Origin: Silurus meridionalis
Taxonomy: Eukaryota > Chordata > Actinopteri > Siluriformes > Siluridae
DNA: 64,000 nucleotides
Direction of reading: 5' to 3'
Assembly (NCBI RefSeq): GCF_014805685.1
Contig: NC_060896.1
Coordinates: forward strand, 13,892,389-13,956,388
The notes beneath the pieces were generated by a model. That model did no database searches. It saw only the letters and a program-made list of their open reading frames with translations, and was not told the DNA's origin. A program made the translations under genes and the position numbers. This document shows positions 26,759-38,153 of this stretch, one piece after another; the stretch's first letter is position 1, and every line of letters begins with the position of its first letter.

Positions 26759-26938
26759 GGAAGTTATAGTTTAGTGGTTAAGACATTGGACTTTGGATCC
26801 GAAGGTTGTGAATTCAAATCCCAGCCACAGCAATCTGCCACTCCTGGGCCCCTGAGCTAGGCCCTTAACCCATTATTGTAAATTGCTATGGATAAGGGCG
26901 TCTGTTAAATGCCATAAATGCAAATAAAATGTAAATGC
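26759..26938 (+). mobile_element. tRNA-derived SINE
   Basis: The 5' part has a tRNA-like A box (tagtttagtggt at 26767-26778) and B box (ggttgtgaattcaaatc at 26804-26820), the internal RNA polymerase III promoter. The 3' part ends with ggataagggcgtctgttaaa and short aaatgcaaat repeats. The same tail, inverted, occurs at the 3' end of the LINE fragment at 51072-51945, as expected if the SINE uses that LINE's machinery. Not a functional tRNA: no complete cloverleaf is present. Confidence 0.85.
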
Positions 26939-26939
26939 A

Positions 26940-28160
26940 TGTAGGTCGATTGGCTAGATTGCCAATAGGTGTAAACCATGTATGCATGGTGCTTTATCAT
27001 GAACTTGTATTCCATTCAGAGTGCATTCCCTCCTTTTGACTAGTGTTCTCAAGAGACTCCATATCACTGACACTGCCGAGGTTTCAATGGTTACTGAAGA
27101 TAGAAGTCCTATCAAGAGACAGTAGACTACTTGTATAAGCGATGTCTAATACAAACATAATATTGGAATCGCTGACGCACTGCTTTACCATTGCTTTCCT
27201 GATTTAAGTCTGCCATGACATCATTCCTGCCTTGAGGCACAATCAAGGCACAAAGTGATGAAAACACTGCATTGAGTTTGCTTCAAGCTTCCAAAGTTTT
27301 TCCTACTCTCTGCTCATTAAGGAAACACTGAACTGTAGGCATATTGTTAGCGTTTTATATATCCTTGATGTGACATGCTGTAATTCTGTACAGGAAATGC
27401 TTTGCTATGGTTGTTATTCCACTAACTACTGTTTAAATATTGTGGAACTGTGTATTTATATGTAGATATGGCCAAATTCATCTGAAATGTCATAAAATCC
27501 TTATTCGCCTTCAAAATATGGAATTCGGGTCATCTGGATGGTGTGTAAGCATAAGTAGAGAGTGGGGATTGGAACTTACAAGGTAAATTTGACAAAAGGT
27601 TTTATTATGGAAACAAAGTGCACTGGACCTGTTGTTATATCTATGTGACAAATTAAATCAACAGGCAGCCAACTCTCCAGTAGTGAATAAATACTTAGCA
27701 TTAATGTTAGTGCTACCATGATGATCTAATACAGTCATTCCCTTTTATAGAAATACAAATGTCTGTGAGAAACACAGCTGAGACAACGAAGTCATGACAG
27801 GGGTTACATTATTTTCTCATTAAAAGTGAAAGCTAACATTCCTAACTTTCTAGGAAAAGAGATTATTAATTTACATTCACCCGTCTTCAGGAGCAGAAAG
27901 CTCCTAATGGAAGGAAGGTCCATATTTAAACATTTAGTACACCAGGCATCCTGAACTGTATTTTTGTCCTTCCATTAAGATTCTGAGTTGGATAGCTAGG
28001 TAACTTTATCTGCTTTTATCAGGAAAGAGTCTTGGATTACATATTAAACCTTTTTATTTATTTTTTATTCCTGATGGCTTACTTACCGTTTCAATAGTTG
28101 CTCCCGGGCATCCCGTGCTTTGGGTCAGTCCATGGCAGAGTTTTTTAATCAGTATTCCCA
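26940..28160. other. AT-rich intergenic DNA
   Basis: No gene or recognised repeat in this stretch. Confidence 0.4.
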
Positions 28161-28164
28161 CAGT

Positions 28165-28900
28165 CAGTGTTGGATGAAGTATTCAAAGCATGGAATTGAG
28201 TAAAAGTAGCAATACAGTAGGTAAAATATTACTTCAGTTAAAGTGCTCCCTTAAAACATTCACTTGAGTAAAAGTACAAAAGTACTTGCCTTCAAATGTA
28301 CTTAAGTGTCCAATGTAGTATGATTTATTACGACTATAATATTGTATTTTTGTCACAAGACTTTTGCTCAACCAACTCAGTGTCAATGTAAAAAGACTTT
28401 AACGTTACTCTTAGCAGACCAATCTATTAATAGAATGATGATGAGTCAAACACTAATATCATGAGCCCCAAACCTTTTTAACTTTTTAAAAAAATCACAC
28501 AAATAAGGCCACATGTGCTGGGAAAGTTAGAGGTTTTTTCCATTATTTATTCCTCTCAAGATTTTCTACATGCTGTTGAACGGACATTGAACTGTATGTT
28601 CATGCTGAGTAGATAACACCAAGCGGCAATTAAAACAAGTTCAAAACAGAGCGCACACTCTGCCCTAATTGGTGGCTTGCTGCGTGCTTGATCAGTTACA
28701 TTTTTATCCACTGATAAATAAAAAGGAACAACTGATTTCCCAAATGTAGTTGAGTAAAATGTAAAATATTTCACTTTGAAATGTAGTGAAGTTAAAGTAA
28801 AAGTTTCCCAAATGGAAGTACATTAGTAAAGTGCAAATATGTGAAAAAGCTACTTAAGTACAGTAATAAATTACATTTACTTCCTTACTTTCCACCACTG
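28165..28900. mobile_element. hAT-type non-autonomous transposon
   Basis: Ends read cagtgttggatgaagtattc and (inverted) ttactttccaccactg, typical hAT termini with CAGTG starts. The sub-terminal parts carry many aagtac/gtactt motifs. The flanks cccacagt (28157-28164) and cccacaac (28901-28908) are an imperfect 8-bp target duplication. No transposase domain is recognisable inside. Confidence 0.7.
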
Positions 28901-29010
28901 CCCACAACTGAGCACCCATGGGGTTTAGGGCCTTGCTCAAGGGCCCAAGTGTGGCAGCCTGGATCCAATGGCCAATGCCTTAACTACTAGGCTACCACCT
29001 CCATATTAAG
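28901..29010 (-). mobile_element. SINE fragment (tRNA-like head)
   Basis: On the minus strand it reads ggtggtagcctagtagttaa and continues to gcccttgagcaaggccct, matching the head and body of the SINE at 26759. The 3' part stops where the hAT element begins, so it is probably truncated there. Confidence 0.65.
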
Positions 29011-29261
29011 CTTAAACTTTTAAAGAAAACTGACTCCAAGCACACTGAAGGATTTATGTTCATTTTTTTGTAGAAGCATAAATTAATACCCAGTCAGTGT
29101 GGAAGTGGTGTTGGAAGAGAATGTGTTAGGTGTCCACAAAAACACCTATTTTGTGATATAGAGATAAAACAACATACTAAAGTGTATGTTTTGCATAAAA
29201 AGAACGTTTCTAATTGACATCAAATTTTTTTTTAAAAAGCACACAAGAGACAAAGCCTCAC

Positions 29262-29319
29262 TTAACAATATTGTCAAACATTATTATTATTATTATTAAT
29301 GTTTAACAATATTGTCAAA

Positions 29320-29371
<52 letters not shown>
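29262..29371. repeat. (ATT)n array with duplicated flank
   Basis: Two copies of ttaacaatattgtcaaaca (29262 and about 29303), each followed by an ATT run; the second run is about 50 bp. This looks like slippage duplication of microsatellite plus flank. Confidence 0.85.
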
Positions 29372-29977
29372 GCAACACATAGGTCAATAATTACCTAAGT
29401 GTTGGCTTAGGTATCACATTATTTGCAAGCATGTAATTATTTTGGAAATATTTATTACTAATAATAACAAATAATAATGTCATTAAATATCCACTGCTAA
29501 GCAAGGCTTTGGTTTACCAGTATATACAGTATGTCTATAATTACATCATTAGTATCAGCTATAACACTGTCACCAGTGACAAACAAGGTGACAAAAAATT
29601 ACAGCACTAGTCTGAAACAGAGAACAGTCTCTTTATTATTAAATGACTATTATACAGTATTGTTATTAATTGTTGCAAATTTCAACATTCAACACTTGTA
29701 CTAAATACCCACAAATACACAACTCTTCAGGAGTTATGTTTATAGAGAACTCTAAAGAGGATTACTTGTACCCTGGCTTTACTCACTCTCTTCTTTCCTC
29801 TCACTTTCTCCATTACCACTATGTGAAGCAAGAGTAAGGTTCCCAAAATACACTTGTTATGCAAACATGCTGTTACACACTTCCTCAGGGATCGCTACTC
29901 TGACACTGTTGCTTTTTTAAAGAAACCTGCTTTTACACATTTTCCTCTCTCTGTCTCCCTCTGTCTCTATCTGTCTC

Positions 29978-30001
29978 TCTTTCTCTCTCTCTCTCTCTCT
30001 T
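29978..30001. repeat. (TC)n microsatellite
   Basis: Short CT/TC run embedded in a pyrimidine-rich stretch (29945-30005). Confidence 0.85.
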
Positions 30002-30199
30002 GCTCTCAATGAAAATGTCCTACCTTAGTTTGGGAGAGCAAGAAAGCTGATTAGTGAATGCCATGCTAATACCATTTAAGGATTACCAGAACTAAGAATG
30101 GCAGGAAGGGTAGTCTGAAATCTCTACCTGTCACAAAGCCAAATTTTAAATGCAATCAAGTCTGTTATTAGTCTATAATCAATAATCAATACTGAAAAT

Positions 30200-30955
30200 A
30201 AAATAATGTTTTAATGCACCAAATTCTATACCCAATTTTAGTAATCATTTACTTGTATATATCAAACCATAATAAGCACAGACAAAAAGAACAGTCACCG
30301 CTGCTCTATATTAATTTAGGAGTTTTTACATATTCTTGGCATCATACATTTGTTTACAAAATATATTTGACTAGATAAAGCTGTGGACCTTAGTAAGTGT
30401 AAAGAATACCAATTAAAAAATATGTAAAATCATCAATCATCAAAACAATATTATCAAAGTAAAAGATGGTAGTGCATTTGCCATAGAATACACAATACAT
30501 TTAAAATGATATATGTTAAAGGTAAAATATAAAAACGGAGTAAATGAAAGTAGAATAAGGAAATATACGAAGCCGTGGTTGAATACAGGATTAGCACAGT
30601 GTGCTACAGTATCTGATTTGAAGTTTGGTATAAAATATTGTGTGGTGTTACAACATAGTGTTCTTGCAATCCAATGATATTGATTGCTCTTTTATGCAAA
30701 TCAGAAAACTTTATTTTAAAAATGTATTATGTCATTCCAGGCTAAGAATATAATAAACATGACTAATTTTTTGAGGCTTACACAGCAAAAAAATGGCACA
30801 AAACCAAAAGTGTCTTAAAACCAAACCTTGTCCTTGATATGTGCTACATTCTACATGCACTGTAAAAACAATGACAGTAATGAACTTTTCACCATACCTT
30901 ATATAACAGGTGATTTTATTTGGATCTCAGCTATAGATGGTTTTATTGACCTCAG
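30200..30955 (-). other. synm: Probable synemin 3' UTR
   Basis: AT-rich sequence following the synm stop codon on the minus strand. AATAAA hexamers lie very close to the stop (plus-strand tttatt at 30942-30947 and 30915-30920). Further AT-rich sequence follows, so the true cleavage site is undecided. Confidence 0.45.
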
Positions 30956-33198
30956 TTAGTCCTCTTGGGGTTTTTCAAGATAAACAGTAGCTATTTTTTT
31001 CTCCTGGTAGACTGACAATGCAGGTTCGTTCTTATGGGTCTGTAGAAATTCCTGCCCATTGGCTCCATTACCCTTTTTTTCTTGAGAATCCCTCCCTTCT
31101 ACACCCGTTGCAGATCCACTGTTGTTCATGTCCATTTGGAACGTAAAGGATCTCTCATTAGGCCCCAGCCTAATGACTTTTTCTGTCTTGCTAATTTCAC
31201 TACTTAATTGCATGGCTTCAGTTCCTTCAAGGTTGGTCATCCATGGCATTTCCCCTTTTTGGACCTCTTCGGTGGAGAGTCTGATGGTGTACTCAGCACC
31301 AGTTCCAGCACTCTGCACCTGGTGGAAGTCGGAGCTGGAGGACCGCAGTGCTGCCATTATCTGTTCCTGTGGCAGGTCATCTTCCTCATTTTGCAGCAGT
31401 CCAGACTCTTCCAGACTCTGGGAAATATTAAGCTCTGCCACAAAGGTCGTTGTTCCACTATCTGGGGACTGTTGCACCTTCTGGATGTTAACAGACATGT
31501 TCTCAGGACTTTGACCAGATCTGGTGAAAGAAACAAGTTCTTCTTTTAGTGTTCCAGACACAGTGCCTTCTAGCTGCTCCAGTGCTTCCTTTAGCTGTTC
31601 TCTAGGGTCTAATGACTCTTCTTGCAGGATCTCCAGCATGGACTCTTGCATTCTGGGTGAAACATGCACTTCCTCTTCAAAAATACACTCTGAGATTCCA
31701 GCTTTGTCTCTTTTGACATATTCAGGTGACTCACTGCCATGTTCCCCTTCTTCAGAATACCTCCTGTTTGCAGGCAGACCTTCTTCCTGGAAGTATCTCT
31801 CATCTGAAAGGTCTTCCACCACTCCATAATGTCCATAAGACATAAATCCGCCACCTTCCTCTGATTCAGACATGTTGTCATCAGGGGTGGAAACATAGTA
31901 TTCTTGTGTTTCTTGGCCCTGAGAATAGTATGGGTAACTCTCATCTTTGGACACGTCCTGCACTTGCACAAATCCACTCTTGTCATACCCTGAGGTTTCC
32001 CCAGGCTCGTCAGTGTTTTCATGGTGTTCAGCTGGCTGAGGTTCATTCTCTGGTTCATCGATGTGAAAGAACATTGATGAAGGTTGAAAGTAAGGTTTTG
32101 ACTTAACCTCTACAGTCTCTTTAATTTCAGCTTCCCCTTCATGACTATGAGATTCTAGTGGTGCCTCCATTATCTCCACTTTAACTGACTTGTTTTCTAA
32201 GCTTTCACTATCAAGGCCAAGGTGCAGAAGGTTCTCTATCATGCTTCCTGTTGGAGTCCCCTTAATGTCCTCCAGTGAGACTTTATGTACCCCCTCACTA
32301 AGGAGTTCCCCAAGAACTGAGCTGTCTGACACATCCAGGTCCTCTTCGACTTTTGATTGCAGTACAATCTGAGTTTTAGTGTTCCCATCCTCTTGCTCTA
32401 TTTTCTCTACATGGTATGTGATCTTTGAGTCAGGAGATGAACTGATCTTTGTGTCAAAGCCAGCAGGCTTTATGACCTTTTCAATAATTTCTTTCATGGA
32501 CACTGAGTCCAAAACTTTTTCCTCACCTGCAAATACCTTTGGTCCCACATTTCCAGAATCTTTCAAATCTCTTTCACTTTCTTGATTGGATTCCATTTGC
32601 TGGATAAATGGTACTGCATCAGGTTGCACTGTTGCCTTGGTATGATCTTTTGTGCTCTCATCTTCTTGTTTATATTTCTTATCAACAACTTCCTGGGGGC
32701 TTTTTGCATTAATGTTCAGGCTCATCATAGGTGGTGACACAACTTTGACTGTTTTTATTTCAACTGTTGATGGTGCAGTGGGGAATGATTTGCTTTGGAT
32801 TTCTGTCTGGAAAATATCAGGTGAACTTATTGGTGGGCTTTTAGTCATATCTTTGATAATTACCTTCTGTTCTTCCTTCACTTTTTCGCTAGTAGTCTTA
32901 GTGGCAGAGACATCTGGTTTGCTTGTGCTTGGCGTGCCTAAAGCCTGTTTAGCTTTGGTGAAAGAAATCATGTCTCTTCTAGCAGCAGGAGTCTGTTGTC
33001 CATGGTTTGAAATAGCGATAGGCAAAATCCTGGACGTTTTGTGGGAATCAAACTGCCTGGATACGGTGGAGGTTCTCATGCTGGAAATGGGTTCTTTATT
33101 CCGGAAATCATACCCGAATAAATTCCGTTTCACGTCTGGACGACTAGTTGTCAAGGTAGAGGTTCTTGGCATGTGAGAATGGGCTGGCATTTGGATAT
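30956..33198 (-). CDS. synm: synm exon 4: tail domain
   Basis: A single 2243-nt exon entered after ctttggcag, reading (D)IQMPAHSHMPRTSTLTT and ending at TAA (30956-30958). It carries nearly the whole tail. Highly acidic stretches such as MSESEEGGG and YFQEEGLP suggest intrinsic disorder. Several open frames on the opposite strand are shadows of this exon. Confidence 0.93.
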
Positions 33199-34195
33199 CT
33201 GCCAAAGAAAAGGCAAGTGTTGGAATTCAAAAGTCTTATGTGTTATTGTAGTTTTTAGCAACGCTTATTTTGCACAATACAAACAGTAAATCAGAGAAGG
33301 AAAGATGAATCCTCTGTACCTATTATTCTTTCTCTTGAAGACCTCATCTGAGGATGTTTACCTTCACCTTCAAGCAGTGCCCTGAAAAAGCAACAAAAAA
33401 AACTAATTTTCAAGAAAAATAGCTAAACTAGCTAATAGCTAAGCAGAATCAGAATACTTTTATTTATCCCCCTGCAACCAAATTATTTTCCTATAGGATC
33501 AATAAAATATTCTTAAAAAAAAAATCAATGTTTAGCGAAAAAAAAAAAATCAATCAAACCAATGGGGTTATTTAATTCACCTGTCCTTAGTATGCTGAGC
33601 CCCGTGCTCTGTCATCACCAAACAAAACCTTAAACTGAAAGGAAGACAAGGTACATACACAGACCTTCTCCCACAGATACAAAATATACTTGCCAATTAC
33701 AGATTGCTCTTTACCATGGCATATTTTTTGTCCTTCTTTTTAAACCTACCTTAACACTCCTAGAGCAAAACTTTGTGGAAATACAGCTCAGTATAGTCCC
33801 TGTGGACGTTCTCCAGGGAACTGTTCAATGGCTAAACTAAAAATAACAACCACACTGTGCTCTGTTTCCCTTATGGCTTAGAATGTGAAGCTGTGACAGA
33901 CACACAGAAAGATTTGTTTGCATTCTCTTCTACATTGCCAAGAAAGATATTATAAGTATTCCAAGGTAAATATTCCAAGATATTTTAAGGCGAAGCAAAA
34001 CGATGGCAAAAAACAATCAAGAAAATGATCAAAAGCTTTTTAAAATGGCAAACGCCAGCAAAGTAGGAGTGTGTTATTAGCAACTCAATAAAATCTTCTA
34101 TAAAAGGTCTGGTGGTGCACAAGTCCTTTGTGTACATGACTGGGAGGCGAGTGTCTGTTTGAAACCCATCCTAGTTACATTACTAACCTAGAAAT

Positions 34196-34251
<56 letters not shown>

Positions 34252-36018
34252 TGTACTTAAACACAAAGCGTTTCATTATGTTTGTTTATATCAGTGTACA
34301 TATTTTCTAACATAGTTTCAAAATAAAGAAAAAGAAAATACACAAAATGAAAATGTCTATTGAATTTGACTAACATTTTACTACCGTAGTGGACCCGTAC
34401 CTTTATAAATACATCCACATTTTAATCTAAATATTTTATACTTTGTGCTTCTGGAATGTTAGTTAAAGAAATTAAGGTACAAAAAAGCTTTCGGTTCTCT
34501 GGAATCGAAACCAGTTATTGTACAAATCTACAGAAAACCTGGAAGAATTCCATACAGCAGACCTGTAAAAGTTAATATGCAAAGGGTTAGTGTGGATCGG
34601 GTTGTCATTCCAATCAAGCAGGAGCCACGTTATTAAACAAGTTCTGTTTACAGTTTGGTTTGAATTAATTTCAATAATCACAACAGAACTCTGGATAATA
34701 TTTGACACCTAGTTGTATATTATTATGCATGCCAATCACAAAAGTTCCACCTGTATGCAGCTACTTCCATGCCAAGTCCCATTTTGACCTGTAGGAGGTC
34801 ATGATGATCCTTCAGCTTTTCTGAAATGGTGTTACCCAGAAGCATGTGCTCTTCTTCCAGTTCTTCAATGATAATCTGTAAAATAGTAATGTTTATTTAT
34901 TATTCGAGTCTGGTTTTTATGCTACATTGATGTAAATGTTATTTGTGAACATTTTGGTGTGATGTTTATAGGAATATATTATCAGTATCCTTTGGATGGA
35001 TGATCATGGACTATCAAAACAATATTAAAAGATACCATATTTCATGTATTTTTTTGTGATGATGCACCTGTTGAGGATCTCTTACAACCCCTTACTTCAT
35101 TACATTTCTCGATTTAAAGCCTGATCCCTGGTAACTGGCTCATAGCCACATGCCTAAAGTAGGTCACTAAATGATTACTCGAGCACATCAAACCCCACAG
35201 GATGCCATAGTAACCTTTAAATCCTCTCCTGTTCTGTTGGTTGTCAAAGCAGTCTGGATCCACATGACTATACTTAACTTCCAGGGGCAATCACACACTT
35301 AAGATTTTTCAGTTGTCCCTCTAGGGGACACTTCAAATGATCGTCAGTACGTTCAAGTAGCGCCCCTTGAGAAAGCTACAACCCTTTATTTATCAAATGA
35401 AAAACCACTGAAGAACCCTTTTTTCTAACACTGTTGAGTAAAAATTTGAATGGTTGACATTTGGAGTCATTTGGACTCTGTGCCATAAATGTAAACAATC
35501 AATGCATATACAATTCAGAACAACAAAGTTCTTAAAGGGGTTCTTATGATATTTCAGTTGATATTGGTTCTACTTGATCTTTGATTTAAACAAATCTATC
35601 AGCTAAAATGTTTAGACATGTGATGAGTCTCCATCTAATAAATGTTTTACTGCTTTTTATCGAGTATCACACATTGGGTGGCTCAAGTGGAGCAAAAGCA
35701 TGACTCATATTGTTTAAATATAGACGCATAATCATCTACTCTGAAAGCTTCCATGAGAGCAGTCTTAAGACAAAACATTTGTGTCTTGTACATGGCTCAT
35801 TTATGTACCTACAGATCAGCATGATGTTTTACCATGCATTTGGGAGATCAAAGTTTACTACACAGCATATTATAATTTCCTTTATTATTTTATAGAGTTT
35901 TATATGTCTTTAGCTTATTTTCTTATGCAGTGCTTTTTCAAGGGCGTGGCCGGGTCTCCGGCTCTCCACTAAGTGGGCGTGGGCCTTGAAAGACCACTAC
36001 TGCTGCTGCTATTATTGC

Positions 36019-36064
<46 letters not shown>

Positions 36065-36875
36065 TTAGTTCACACACCTGATACTGGCTGATATCTTTTC
36101 TAAACTTTTCCTGCATGTCCATGAGATGCTCCTCCAGCTGCATCTGCATCTGGCTGTGCTTCTCCATTTCCGCCCGCAGTTGCTTCAGCTCTGAAGCGTA
36201 CCCCATCTTCTCTCTCCTCATATCTTCGAGCCTCGCCTGGTCCGCTTTTATGGATTCTTCCATCTCTTCAACCTGCTGGCGATACATCTCAAAGGTCTCC
36301 ATCCAGCTCTCAGACAGGCTAAGCGCATAATCCTGGACTTCTTCCGTAGTGAACGCTGGCGGCCCGTGATAAGTTCTGGTGACCGCAGGTAAGACGCGGG
36401 TGTGAACCTGGTTCCTGAGGCGCGCCACCTCGTTCCTGTGAACATCGTGCAAAAGAGCGCATTCGTTCTGCAGCTGAAGCAGGCGCTCCTCCAACACGCC
36501 GTTGTTGTGAAGAGCTTGACAAAGCTGCTTTTCACAACCTTTCAGCTCGCCATCCAGACTTGTGCTAAGTGCGGACTCGTCGGAGCGCATGGCCTGGATC
36601 AGCTGAAGTTCTTTGCGCAGCTTCTCCCGCTCCATCTCCGCCCTGCATGTTTCCAAAGACAGTTGTTCTACCAGCCTTCTCATCTCCCTTAGCTCGGCCA
36701 TGCGTGTGTTCTCCCATTCTGTACACCTGTGATGCCTGATCGTGTTTATTTCTGCCACAAGACGCGCGTTTTCTTGCTCCAGCAGTTTCGCTCTGGACAG
36801 GTAGTGCCCGAGCCTCTGGTTCAGTTCCTGCAGTTGAAGCTTTTCTCCCTCGAACGATCGCTTGAACCGAAACAT
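30956..36875 (-). CDS. synm: Synemin (type IV/VI intermediate filament protein), complete
   Basis: Join on the minus strand: 36875-36078, 34875-34751, 33381-33320, 33198-30956; 3228 nt, 1075 residues. Synemin co-assembles with desmin or vimentin and links filaments to costameres, Z-discs and adhesion sites. The head is only about ten residues (MFRFKRSFEGEK), a synemin trait. An alpha-helical rod follows over residues 10-320, ending with the conserved LLQVKMGLGMEVAAYR and ALLEGEG signature. The tail (about residues 330-1075) is long, acidic, rich in E, S and K, and non-repetitive, ending EKPQED. It is shorter than the mammalian tail. All phases fit and no exon is interrupted. The next gene, pgpep1l, is divergent, its start about 1.2 kb away, as in the human SYNM neighbourhood. 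Identity rests on rod sequence, short head, giant tail exon and synteny. Confidence 0.93.
33320..33381 (-). CDS. synm: synm exon 3: rod end
   Basis: 62 nt. The acceptor is ctttttcag and the donor ATAG|gtacag. Encodes (R)ALLEGEGKHPQMRSSRERI, closing the rod and starting the tail. Confidence 0.9.
33440..33520. repeat. Short dispersed repeat fragment
   Basis: The sequence agaatcagaatacttttatt followed by ggatcaataaaatattct resembles a common fish dispersed repeat with a tttattgatccc core. Only a fragment is present, in synm intron 2. Confidence 0.35.
34198..34248. repeat. (TA)n microsatellite
   Basis: About 50 bp of TA in synm intron 2. Confidence 0.97.
34751..34875 (-). CDS. synm: synm exon 2: end of coil 2B
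   Basis: 125 nt. The acceptor is tattttacag and the donor ACAG|gtggaa. Encodes IIIEELEEEHMLLGNTI through LLQVKMGLGMEVAAY plus two bases of the next Arg codon. This is the helix-termination signature of intermediate filaments. Confidence 0.92.
34876..36077 (-). other. synm: synm intron 1
   Basis: About 1.2 kb with no exon recognised. A (TAA)n array at 36019-36064 begins about 14 nt inside the donor. A short GC-richer patch (35938-35990) of unknown nature precedes it. Confidence 0.7.
36019..36064. repeat. (AAT)n microsatellite
   Basis: About 46 bp, immediately intronic to synm exon 1. Confidence 0.97.
36078..36875 (-). CDS. synm: synm exon 1: head, coils 1A-1B and start of coil 2
   Basis: 266 codons beginning with ATG at 36875 and ending SQYQ|gtgtgt. 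Coil 1A includes LNQRLGHYLSRAKLLEQEN, a divergent form of the helix-initiation motif. A naive reading continues into an ATT microsatellite and gives a spurious poly-Tyr tail; the donor at 36078 ends the exon first. Confidence 0.93.
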
Positions 36876-37230
36876 TTTATTTTAAAGTCTGAAAATCGGC
36901 GTGTTGCTATTAAAAAAAAGGTATGAAGGAAACTACGGCTTTGGTATCATCGGAAAGTGTGCAGGACGCGTTGTGCTGCTGCTGCTGCTGTGACTCTTCA
37001 GGTGCAGGAGGGAGGCGCGCGCCAATGGGTCACTCCTCTGAGACAAATGCGAGGAGAACACTTCAGGAGCGCTGTGATGGGATCTGGCTCTCCCATGTGG
37101 ACAAAGATGGACAGTGCAAGACTGAGCTGACCTCAGTTATGCAACCATTCCCTCTCCGACATGCTGGGTCGTACGACTCGTTTAATAGATTTGACTCGTT
37201 AAATGACACGTTCGAGTGATCGAGCTGTAG
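36876..37230 (-). promoter_or_regulatory. synm: Probable synm promoter / 5' UTR region
   Basis: The region upstream of the synm ATG is moderately GC-rich, with a short (CTG)n run at about 36976-36992 and ggaggcgcgcgccaatggg around 37010-37028, which contains a CCAAT box in the plus orientation. No experimental start can be inferred. Confidence 0.4.
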
Positions 37231-37379
37231 TATCGATTCATTTGATTCGCCTCTATGAGAAGTGATTTATGTACAGGATATGATCAAAATTTCACTGGGT
37301 CCTAAACCACTAGCGCTTTATTTCTGGTAAAAAAAAATGGCTTAAAAATGTTAAAATATAAAAATGGCCTAAACCAAGA

Positions 37380-37570
37380 GTCCCCAACCACCGAGCAGAG
37401 AATCGTATATATCATTTAGTACTGGGCCACACAGAAGGAATAAACCTTTTTCGTTTTTATTTTATTTCCCTTGTATTGACAACCCCCTAAGGGCCAAACC
37501 CAGGCCCAGTAGAAAACTGTTTGAAACTGGTCCGTGCCACACAACACTTTGGGAAATGCAGGCCTTAACA
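37380..37570. mobile_element. hAT (Charlie-like) fragment
   Basis: Contains gagtccccaaccaccgag and aaactggtccgtgcc, related to the better-preserved element at 55559-56042. The far terminus is not clear. Confidence 0.4.
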
Positions 37571-38116
37571 ACAATCCACTGGTCTTCAAATTAGCAAGAA
37601 CAAATATTATGAATCTTTTCCTGGTTTTGGAAACTTCACTACAATTTAATGCGTAATGTCTTTTCTTTTGTCGTTAACTTTTAAATCGACTAAATTTGTT
37701 TTGGAAAACATACCGTTCCCTGCTACTTTAAAGAGACTATACATTGCATAAAATGATATTGACAACCCTACTTAAGATCTCTCAAAGTGTACTCTTAAGT
37801 AGAGTTGCAAAAGGATTACCTTTACTTTTAATGGAGTAATGTATAAGTAGCTTATTCAAACATTTATTTAAGTACAGCAGTGGTGTGCTGCAGCACTGGG
37901 TTTTTAGGGCTGGAGAGGGGGAATCAAATGACACTTTCAGAAAAGAACTGATGAATCACTCAGCATGACCCTGAGGAATCGCATAGTTACATTGATTCAC
38001 ACAAACATAAGTCCAACCGAAAGTACAAGTAAGGTAAGTTAGAAAAAATGGGACCGTCTCAGTAAACATAAATAATAATAAAGCTTTGTATTTATTTCTA
38101 AAACTTCACAAAGGAC
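37571..38116. other. pgpep1l upstream region
   Basis: AT-rich sequence with no CpG island. A patch at 37785-37890 (gagttgcaaaaggattacct, aagtacagcagtgg) resembles the end of a hAT element. No clear promoter motif was identified. Confidence 0.35.
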
Positions 38117-38153
38117 ATGGACTCTTGTAAGCCAAAGCTGATTGTGGTTACAG
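38117..38153 (+). CDS. pgpep1l: pgpep1l exon 1
   Basis: Starts at ATG in context aggacATGg and ends ACAG|gtgtgt. Twelve codons plus one base. Too short for a simple open-frame search; found by matching the family N-terminus and the phase of exon 2. Confidence 0.85.

Noticed and set aside
26759..26840. Functional tRNA gene
   Set aside because: A and B box-like motifs are present, but no full cloverleaf, and the sequence continues into a SINE body and LINE-type tail.
29262..29371. CRISPR-like direct repeats
   Set aside because: Only two copies, with a microsatellite between them, in a vertebrate genome.
31122..33176. Several plus-strand open frames opposite the large synm exon (up to 174 codons)
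   Set aside because: They mirror the long minus-strand synemin tail exon; codon bias of the real frame keeps the antisense open. They match no family and have no splice context.
36018..36077. Poly-tyrosine C-terminus on synm exon 1
   Set aside because: It is the (AAT)n microsatellite read through the donor at 36078. The in-phase next exon at 34875 continues the intermediate filament rod.
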